DNA of 64,000 nucleotides from positions 32,368-96,367 of the forward strand of contig CAZUYC010000088.1 of the NCBI GenBank assembly GCA_964624475.1. The letters are read 5' to 3'. The notes beneath the pieces are model-generated. The model was not told the DNA's origin and did not search any database. It saw nothing but the letters and a program-made list of their open reading frames with translations. The position numbers were made by a program, and so were the translations under genes. Position 1 is the stretch's first letter; the number at the start of each line of letters is the position of its first letter. Of this stretch, positions 58,470 to 64,000 are shown piece after piece. The stretch comes from CAZUYC01 sp964624475. GTDB taxonomy: Bacteria > Myxococcota_A > UBA9160 > SMWR01.

Positions 58470-59092
58470 GAATCCTCGTCCCCGAACATGCGCTCGAGCA
58501 GGCGCTCGAGCGCGCCGCGCAGACCCACCTCGCCCGCGGCGGAGTCGATCCCGCGCAGCACCGCCTCCGTCGAGTCGCACTCGGTCGTGCCGCCGTCGGC
58601 GGCGACGCAGCGCAGGCGCACGGGGGGCGCCCGGCGACGCAGGTCGAGCGCGGCCTCGCGGATGGCGGCGCGGTAACGCGCGTCCTCGCCGCTCGTCGCG
58701 TAGGCCTCGCGCAGGAGCGCGTTCCAGCGCTCGAGCCGGAGCGCGAGCGCCGGATCCGCCTGTGCGGCGGCCGCGCGCTCGGAGAGGCGCCAGTAGCCGT
58801 AGGCCAGCGAGGAGAGCGCGAGATAGGCGCCCTCGGATACGGCGCCCGCTGCGAGATCCGCCTCGACGCGGACCGCCGCGGAATCCGCCGGGACGCCCGC
58901 CTCGAGCGCCGTGAAGAACTCCCCGTAGGCCTCCTTCGCCGGATCGAGGCAGCGGGGCGTCTCGCCCGGAGGGGGGAGGGGGCAGTAGGCGCCCGCTGCC
59001 ATGGGATCGCCCGCGGCCCGGGCGGGGCCCGCCGCCGCGCACGCGGCCCCGAGCAGCGCCAGGAGCCGACGGCGCTGCGCCCGCGGCCTCAT
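58466..59092 (-). CDS. Exported protein of unknown function (208 aa)
   Basis: A signal peptide (RRRLLALLGAACAAAGPARA) is followed by a helical, Ala-rich region and a C-terminal part with CVAADGGTTECDSTE, whose cysteines may pair. The ATG overlaps the stop of the gene before it (ATGA), and its stop overlaps the next start. It is the middle gene of a three-gene overlapping operon with no known function. Confidence 0.68.
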   Translation of the reverse strand: MRPRAQRRRLLALLGAACAAAGPARAAGDPMAAGAYCPLPPPGETPRCLDPAKEAYGEFFTALEAGVPADSAAVRVEADLAAGAVSEGAYLALSSLAYGYWRLSERAAAAQADPALALRLERWNALLREAYATSGEDARYRAAIREAALDLRRRAPPVRLRCVAADGGTTECDSTEAVLRGIDSAAGEVGLRGALERLLERMFGDEDS

Positions 59093-59577
59093 GAGGACGG
59101 GTCGACGCGAGGGACCTCGAGCTGGAGTCCGCAGGCGAGGCCCAGCCAGAGCGGGCCCGAGCGCTCGAAGCGCAGCGGCTTGGCCTCTCCCTGGGCGTGG
59201 ATGTCGACCTCGACCTCGAGGATCTCGATGCGGTCGTCGAGCTCGCCGAGCGCCCGCACGTTCGGAATGGGGGAGAGCCCCTTGCGCAGGTAGACGCTCT
59301 CGATCGTGCGCGCCTCGATCGCCGGGCTCGTGGGGTCGTTGAGCTCGGCGCTCGCGATGTTGCTGTCCGGGTCGTCCGCGGGGCCGAGCACGAAGTAGTC
59401 CTGCTGCCCGCGGCGTAGGAAGGGCCCGCGGGCGAACGCGAGCCGGAACTCGCGTCCTTCGGGGCCGCGCAGCCCGAGGAAGAGCGGATCGTCCGAGGCG
59501 GCGAGGAGGTTGCTGCCCACCAGCACGCGCACGCCGATCTGCGTGACGGGCCGCCGCGCCGTGCGCTCCTGGCTCAT
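59089..59577 (-). CDS. Conserved-looking cytoplasmic protein of unknown function (162 aa)
   Basis: There is no signal peptide or membrane helix. The sequence is mixed alpha/beta, with EGREFRLAFARGPFLRRGQQDYFVLG and IEILEVEVDIHAQGEAKPLRFERSGPLWLGLACGL suggesting a beta-sandwich or a PilZ-like barrel, but no RxxxR/DxSxxG signature is present. First gene of the three-gene operon with the exported and YIP1-like proteins. Confidence 0.62.
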   Translation of the reverse strand: MSQERTARRPVTQIGVRVLVGSNLLAASDDPLFLGLRGPEGREFRLAFARGPFLRRGQQDYFVLGPADDPDSNIASAELNDPTSPAIEARTIESVYLRKGLSPIPNVRALGELDDRIEILEVEVDIHAQGEAKPLRFERSGPLWLGLACGLQLEVPRVDPSS

Positions 59578-59653
59578 CGGGGGCCTCCGAAACCGCAGGC
59601 GAGGGTAGGGCGGGGCCCGAGGCCGTGCACGCCACGTCCCCTACACTCGTGCG

Positions 59654-60253
59654 ATGGGGTGCAAGTGCCCAGAGGGGCCGGAGCTCCTGTGGAGCTCGGC
59701 CCGCAGCGAGCCGAAGGGGAGTGGAGCGCCTGCTCGTCGGCGGCTCGCCCGCAGGCAGCCCGCCGGGCCGGAGCGGCGGCTCGCGACCGGCCTCGCGAGG
59801 GCCGTCGCTGCCGCGTGCCTGGCCGCGGCCGCAGCGCCTGCGTCTGCGCCCGCGCAGGGCGAGGCGGCCCGCGAAGCCGAAGCTGCGGAGCCCGGGGCCG
59901 CGCGCGCCCCGGGCGATCCGGGCGCGACGCTCGGCGCCGTGGAGAGCGGCGTCCGTGAGGCCGATACGTGGCTTCGGGAGGCGCGCTTCGAAGAGGCGCT
60001 CGACCGCACGGATCGGGTCCGCGTCGAGCTGGGTGCGCTCGGAGCCGGGCCCGAGGCACGGCGTCTGCGCGCGAGGAACGAGGTGATGGCGGCGACGGCC
60101 CACGTGGCGCTCGATCAGGACGATGCGGCGCGGGAGTGCTTCCGCCGCGCGCTGGCGGCCGAGCCCGCCCTCGACCTCGACCCCGCCACCACCGCTCCGA
60201 AGGTGCTCCGCGTCTTCCGCGCCGTGCGTGCGGAGCCGCGGGGCCCGAGGTGA
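59654..60253 (+). CDS. Putative exported TPR-like protein (199 aa)
   Basis: The C-terminal half (EADTWLREARFEEALDRTDRVRVEL ... NEVMAATAHVALDQDDAARECFRRALAAEPALDLDP) is a pair of TPR-like helices. A hydrophobic run (ARAVAAACLAAAAAPASAPAQ) looks like a signal peptide starting near residue 48. The only ATG in frame (59654) lies just upstream of the repeat 59674-59713, so residues about 8-20 are repeat-derived. The true start may be a non-AUG codon near the hydrophobic run. The stop overlaps the next gene (GTGA). Confidence 0.6.
   Translation: MGCKCPEGPELLWSSARSEPKGSGAPARRRLARRQPAGPERRLATGLARAVAAACLAAAAAPASAPAQGEAAREAEAAEPGAARAPGDPGATLGAVESGVREADTWLREARFEEALDRTDRVRVELGALGAGPEARRLRARNEVMAATAHVALDQDDAARECFRRALAAEPALDLDPATTAPKVLRVFRAVRAEPRGPR
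59674..59713 (+). repeat. Dispersed intergenic repeat, copy B
   Basis: Identical over 40 bases to 32839-32878, including the GAGCTCC-TGT-GGAGCTC hairpin. Here it falls inside the 5' end of a coding frame. Confidence 0.85.
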
Positions 60254-61503
60254 GCGCGGGCGCGGTGCGCGTGGATCCCTTCGGCCTGACACCGGACACG
60301 GGGGCCTACGTCCCGCGCGCGGCCACCGAGCGGGCCCTCGCCGAGCTCGTCGCGGCCGTGCAGCGCGGGGGGCCGCCGGCCGCGATCCTGGGCGCGGCCG
60401 GCGTCGGGAAGACGCTGCTCCTGCACCTGCTCGCCGAGCGGATCGGCCCCGGCCTTCCGAGCGTCTACCTGCCGAACGCGCGACTCACGCCGGAGGAGAT
60501 CTGCACCTGGGTCGCGCGCCGGATCGGCGCGCCCGCGGGCGAGGATGCGGAACCGTTCCTGCGCGCCTGGCTCGCGCACCTGCGCGAGCAGGAGCAGGGA
60601 TGCCTGCTCCTCGTCGACGACGCGGACGCGATGCCCGCGGCGACCGTGCGCTGGCTCGCCGCATTCGCCGCGGAGTCCCGCGGTGGGCTGCGCGTGGTCC
60701 TCGCCGCGCTCGGGGGGCCGTCGGCCGAGCGCCTTCTGCGAGCCTTCCGCGGCGCGCGCCGGGTCGAGCTCGACACCGTGATGTCGCCCGCCGAGACTGC
60801 GGAGTACATCGGCTGGCGCCTCGCGCGCGCCGACGTGCCCGAGGCCGCGCGCGCGCGCTTCGACGCCTCGGCCCTGAGCGACCTGCACCGCGTCGCCGAA
60901 GGAAACCCGCGCCGGCTCCATCTCGCCGTCGAGTCCCTCGTGCGCGGCGGGACCGCCGCGGTGCTCGAGGACGAGATCGCGGAGCACGCCGCGCGCCCCG
61001 GGGAGCCGGCTCCCGCGCCGACCCGCCCCCCGGACCCGGAGCCGACGCCCCGCGAGCCTTCGCCCGCCGCCGAGCGATCGCAGCGGTCGCGCCGGGTCGG
61101 CGTCCTCCTCGGCGCGGGCGCTGCCGCGCTGGCCGTGGCGCTCGTGCTGCTCGTGCGCTCGTCCGGTCCGACCCGGTCCGCGCCCACCCGGGAGACCGTC
61201 GCCGGGCCCGCGGGGCCCAGCGCGACGGCGGCTCCCGCTCCGGAGCCCGTGAGCCCTCCCGCGCTCGCGGCAGAGCCGGCGGCCGCAGGCCTGCCGCCCT
61301 CCGACGGCAAGCTCGGCGTCCACCTGAACGCCGCCCCCTGGGCGCGCGTCGAGATCGACGGGATCGACGTCGGCGAGACCCCCCTCGCGAACGTCCCGCT
61401 CCGCCCCGGCCCGCACGCCTTCCGCGCGCGCCTCCCCGACGGCCGCATCGTCGAGCGCACCGTCGAGATCGACGCCGCGAACCGCCACCTCGTCTTCGAG
61501 TAG
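60250..61503 (+). CDS. AAA ATPase with transmembrane helix and PEGA domain
   Basis: This 417-residue protein opens with an ExeA/GspA-type ATPase: P-loop GAAGVGKT at 48-55, Walker B GCLLLVDDADAM, then a TAETAEYIGWRL-like sensor region. A proline-rich linker leads to one membrane helix (VGVLLGAGAAALAVALVLLV, about 283-303). The C-terminal PEGA domain (WARVEIDGIDVGETPLANVPLRPGPHAFRARLPDG) would be periplasmic. ATPase-TM-PEGA chains link cytoplasmic ATP hydrolysis to peptidoglycan or secretion assembly; GspA, the nearest analogue, remodels the wall for a type II secretin. The GTG start overlaps the TPR-like gene. No secretin gene is nearby. Confidence 0.82.
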   Translation: MSAGAVRVDPFGLTPDTGAYVPRAATERALAELVAAVQRGGPPAAILGAAGVGKTLLLHLLAERIGPGLPSVYLPNARLTPEEICTWVARRIGAPAGEDAEPFLRAWLAHLREQEQGCLLLVDDADAMPAATVRWLAAFAAESRGGLRVVLAALGGPSAERLLRAFRGARRVELDTVMSPAETAEYIGWRLARADVPEAARARFDASALSDLHRVAEGNPRRLHLAVESLVRGGTAAVLEDEIAEHAARPGEPAPAPTRPPDPEPTPREPSPAAERSQRSRRVGVLLGAGAAALAVALVLLVRSSGPTRSAPTRETVAGPAGPSATAAPAPEPVSPPALAAEPAAAGLPPSDGKLGVHLNAAPWARVEIDGIDVGETPLANVPLRPGPHAFRARLPDGRIVERTVEIDAANRHLVFE

Positions 61504-61504
61504 C

Positions 61505-61543
61505 CCCCGCGGGCCCCGCCGAGAGCGCCGCGGCCGCGCGGGG
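61505..61543 (+). terminator. Weak GC-rich stem-loop after the AAA-PEGA gene
   Basis: Arms CCCCGCG (61505-61511) and CGCGGGG (61537-61543) enclose a 25-base GC-rich loop directly after the stop. There is no T-run. Confidence 0.35.
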
Positions 61544-61580
61544 TGACAGAACCCCCCGCACCCGCTACCTAGCTCCTCGT

Positions 61581-61658
61581 CGGGCCGTAGCGCAGCCTGG
61601 TTAGCGCACCAGACTGGGGGTCTGGGGGTCGCGAGTTCGAATCTCGCCGGCCCGACCA
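61581..61658 (+). tRNA. tRNA-Pro (anticodon GGG)
   Basis: A complete cloverleaf: acceptor arms CGGGCCG / CGGCCCG, anticodon stem CCAGA / TCTGG with loop CTGGGGG (anticodon GGG), T arm GCGAG / CTCGC with loop TTCGAAT, discriminator A and encoded CCA. A truncated tyrosine integrase follows 185 bases later, so this gene is the probable island attachment site. Confidence 0.95.
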
Positions 61659-61843
61659 ACACTTAGCCGAGAAATCGAAGTCGAGACAGGCGATTAGACG
61701 TACGCAGACCGACCGCCTGCTACGCGTTGACCCGTGCGATTTCGCGTGACTACTGTTACTATTTCGTGACTGTCAGACCGCGCGGTACCAGCCTCCTCCC
61801 CCTGCGCTGGTCCGCGAGAGCTCTCCTCCGAAAGAGAGCGTCC

Positions 61844-62053
61844 ATGCCGGTCGTGAAGCTCACGAAGAGCGCGATCGACGCTGCCAAGCCCCCGGAGCGG
61901 ACCTACATCCTCTGGGACGAGGCCCCGAAGGGCTTCGGCTGCGTGATTCACCCCGCGAGCCCGCGCCACCCGAAGGGCGCGCGGAGCTACGTGGTCCGGT
62001 ACTTCCCCAGACCGGAGCCGCCCCTGCGCACCTCTTTGCGGCCTGGTGGGTAG
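61844..62053 (+). pseudogene. Truncated tyrosine integrase (DUF4102 arm-binding domain only)
   Basis: Residues 1-55 (KLTKSAIDAAKPPERTYILWDEAPKGFGCVIHP ... GARSYVVRYF) match the N-terminal arm-DNA-binding domain of island-type tyrosine recombinases. After VVRYF the frame turns to unrelated sequence and stops at 62051-62053. The core-binding and catalytic domains (R-H-R-Y) are missing from the window. Its place just past tRNA-Pro and its direction are typical of an integrase at the left end of an island. Confidence 0.75.
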
Positions 62054-62188
62054 CGCTCGCTGCCTCGATCGGGCACCGCCGCTGGGGGACGTGGAGCGGT
62101 CGCGTCGTGCCCGTCGCGTTCGTGATCTGTTGAGCCACTCGCTCTCCGAACGCTGTCGGGCAACAAGCCGAGAGCTCCGTCCATCGCC

Positions 62189-62797
62189 GTGGACTTATGG
62201 TCTCCAGTCGGAAGCCTCCCCGAGACCAAGGCCGCCGATTCGGCGGGACGAACCGAACTCTGCGCTCACCTCGCGGCAATGGGACGCCTGGACACTGCCC
62301 AGGTCGGGCTCACACCAACGGCACGGTGCCTTTGGATCGATTTCGCGCGCGAGCGGGATCGCAGGCTTGCGAGCTTGCCGACCGACCGGGCGGCTGTCTC
62401 AAAGCGCATTCGCGACCACGTTGCCCGGCTGGCGCTTCTCTACGCTTGCGACCAGCGAACAACGACGATCGACCGCCCCGAGCTCGAGGCAGCTATCGCG
62501 GTCGGGCACTATCTCGAAGTGAGCTACGAGCGGCTCCTCATCTCCCGGCAGCCGGAGCGCGGACCAGGACGGGCTCCGGCACTCGAAGCCATCGCCCGTC
62601 GCCTGCTCCTGGCGCGCCGCGGAACCTGGCACTCCGTCCGTGACCTACTCCGCAGCTGGCCCAACAACGACCGGCCGGGCTCCGACGAGCTCCGCCGGGC
62701 GCTCCGCGCGATGGATGGTGTCGAGGAGCAATCGCGCCAGGGAAACCGACGGGAACGGTATCGGGTCCGCCCGACAGCCCGACACTCAACTGCCTGA
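62189..62797 (+). pseudogene. C-terminal fragment of a DUF3987-type protein
   Basis: The frame reads TARCLWIDFARERDRRLASL ... RIRDHVARLALLYACDQRTTTIDRPELEAAIAVGHYLEVSYERLL, the C-terminal helical part of DUF3987 proteins found with phage and plasmid primase-helicases. The P-loop-bearing N-terminal two-thirds is missing upstream, replaced by the integrase remnant. The start codon is uncertain and the fragment is probably not functional. It supports a decayed mobile origin for this stretch. Confidence 0.55.
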
Positions 62798-63272
62798 AGT
62801 CTCTGGGACTTTGCGTCGAAGTGTCGGATGCCCACTCAGCACACCAATGGCCTCAGCCTGACGGGGCATCCGCCGTCGCGTTGTTTCGGCCCTCCGAGGA
62901 TCGGCGGAGAGCCTCACGCGCGCGCGGGCCACGGCCGAACAGGGTCCCGGGAGGTCGCCTCACATGAAGCATGCGGTTACGCACATCGCAAGGTTCCAGG
63001 GCAAGAACTGCAGTCGCATCCATGCCCTGAATGCGCAGAAGGGTGCGCTCTGCGCCACCGATACCGCTCGGTGGCCGGTAACCGAGGTAGACGCGCGGGT
63101 CACGCGGTGACGTAACCTGCGGCAGTTGCCGCCGAATCCTCCGCACCCTCAAGTAGGCAGCCGAGGAGCGAGGCGGCGCAGTTTTTCGCCCGTCCCACGG
63201 AGGAGGTGACCCGCCGCCTCCTCGATTCACTAGCGCGCAGGCTCGCTCCACCCGCTCGAGGGCTCCCGGTTC
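62798..63272 (+). other. Gap without a recognisable gene in the island
   Basis: About 475 bases with only scattered short frames. Overall GC is lower than in the chromosome-like part of the window. I recognise no RNA gene, repeat or promoter here; it is probably scrambled mobile DNA plus the leader of the next gene. Confidence 0.5.
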
Positions 63273-64000
63273 ATGCGAATCGCGGTGTATGATGCCTTCG
63301 CGTGCCCCCAGGGGGGGGGTGCGAAAGCCCCGGAACGTTCGAGTGTCTGCCAGCCTGAGATCGTCCCCTTGATCCGCTTCGAGGACCTGACCGCCGGTGC
63401 CGTTCTCCGGGGGCTCATGCCCGGCCAGGACGTCACGGTCATCGCTGCGCAGTGGTTCGGGACCGATGCCGCCGAGCTCACCTACAAGGACTCGACCGGC
63501 CGGCCCGGGACCGTTCTCGTCTACCGGGACGACGCCGCACGGCTGGAGATGGTCCAGGTCGGGCGTCCCTGGAGCTTCGACGGGGATGGGCACCTCTTCC
63601 GCCTGGTCTCGGAAGCCCACCGCATCCGGCTGGCGCACCTGTTCGATCCCGTGCTGGCCGTCCACACGTCCCTGGTCGAGCCCCTCCCGCACCAGATCAC
63701 GGCCGTCTATGAGGCCATGCTGCCGCGCCAGCCGCTGCGTTTCCTTTTGGCCGATGATCCGGGCGCCGGCAAGACGATCATGGCCGGCCTCTTGATCAAG
63801 GAGCTGATTGCTCGCGGCGACCTCAAGCGCTGTCTCATCGTCTGCCCCGGCATGCTTGCCGAGCAATGGCAGGACGAGCTGCACCGACGCTTCCATTTGC
63901 CCTTCGAGATCCTGACCAACGATAAGCTCGAAGCCGCCCGCACCGGCAACTGGTTCCTTGAAAACGATCTTGCCATCGCGCGCCTCGACAAGCTCTCGCG
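63273..64000 (+). CDS. SNF2-type helicase, N-terminal part (runs off the window)
   Basis: This frame stays open to the window end. It reads IRFEDLTAGAVLRGLMPGQDVTV, LVEPLPHQITAVYEAML (Q-motif region), LADDPGAGKTIMAGLL (Walker A), LIVCPGMLAEQWQDEL (motif Ia) and LDKLSR. It belongs to the SNF2/RapA-like helicases found in bacterial phage-defence islands; I recall close relatives beside DUF499/DUF1156 methyltransferase-type genes and in class 1 DISARM, but cannot decide between them. The start is uncertain: ATG 63273, or TTG 63369 just before IRFEDL. A run of nine G (63311-63319) lies between the two. Confidence 0.78.
   Translation, partial: MRIAVYDAFACPQGGGAKAPERSSVCQPEIVPLIRFEDLTAGAVLRGLMPGQDVTVIAAQWFGTDAAELTYKDSTGRPGTVLVYRDDAARLEMVQVGRPWSFDGDGHLFRLVSEAHRIRLAHLFDPVLAVHTSLVEPLPHQITAVYEAMLPRQPLRFLLADDPGAGKTIMAGLLIKELIARGDLKRCLIVCPGMLAEQWQDELHRRFHLPFEILTNDKLEAARTGNWFLENDLAIARLDKLS

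Noticed and set aside
62853..63896. A 347-codon minus-strand frame over the island gap and helicase start
   Set aside because: It is opposite the clearly conserved helicase frame and shows no domain of its own.

Overview
The window is very GC-rich (about 70% by eye), with small gaps, GTG/TTG/CTG starts and many 4-bp ATGA/GTGA gene overlaps. The mix of MglA-type GTPases, a DUF4388 (PATAN) response regulator, PEP-CTERM and IPTL-type sorting tails, fused isobutyryl-CoA mutase (IcmF) plus methylmalonyl-CoA mutase, and thrS-infC-rpmI-rplT-pheST-ihfA synteny suggests a free-living deltaproteobacterium-like organism (Myxococcota/Desulfobacterota/Binatota-like environmental lineage). That placement is inferred from gene content; there is no rRNA in the window.

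Region 1 (1-3960) is an acyl-CoA operon: thiolase, 3-hydroxyacyl-CoA dehydrogenase and an acyl-CoA carboxylase beta subunit, followed by a broken vapC (PIN toxin) inside a duplication of the carboxylase 3' end. Region 2 (3966-10512, minus strand) is a run of exported proteins: a PEP-CTERM protein, two unknown secreted proteins, a membrane-anchored HYDIN/SPD-2-type Ig protein, a seven-repeat FG-GAP propeller and an IPTL-type protein. Region 3 (10861-22779) holds a 2682-residue adhesin with 18 repeats of about 110 residues, a convergent one-domain relative that shares its stop-codon bases, and a type I secretion ABC transporter with its membrane fusion protein. Region 4 (22725-31431) has a multi-span membrane protein, then a MerR regulator, icmF, methylmalonyl-CoA mutase and meaB, a B12-dependent short-chain acyl-CoA module that fits functionally with Region 1.

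Region 5 (31478-49868) is mostly housekeeping and signalling: an MglA-like GTPase, a remnant nucleotidyltransferase pair, ribBA, a MoxR/VWA pair, miaB, a three-gene signalling cassette built from apparently non-catalytic domains, guaB, guaA and dnaE. Region 6 (49977-57593) is tRNA-Val, thrS, infC (CTG start), rpmI, rplT, pheS, pheT, ihfA and a MerR-type regulator. Region 7 (57594-61503) contains a small inverted-repeat element (perfect 41-bp arms), a three-gene unknown operon and an AAA-PEGA protein. Region 8 (61581-64000) begins with tRNA-Pro(GGG), a truncated tyrosine integrase and a DUF3987 fragment, and runs into the start of a SNF2-type helicase of the kind found in phage-defence islands. 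It looks like a decayed island boundary whose main content lies beyond the window.

The best candidates for unusual biology are the adhesin/type I secretion locus with its single-domain partner, the catalytically dead signalling cassette (38701-42505), the nested hairpin upstream of miaB, the 41-bp inverted-repeat element and the truncated defence island at the right edge.
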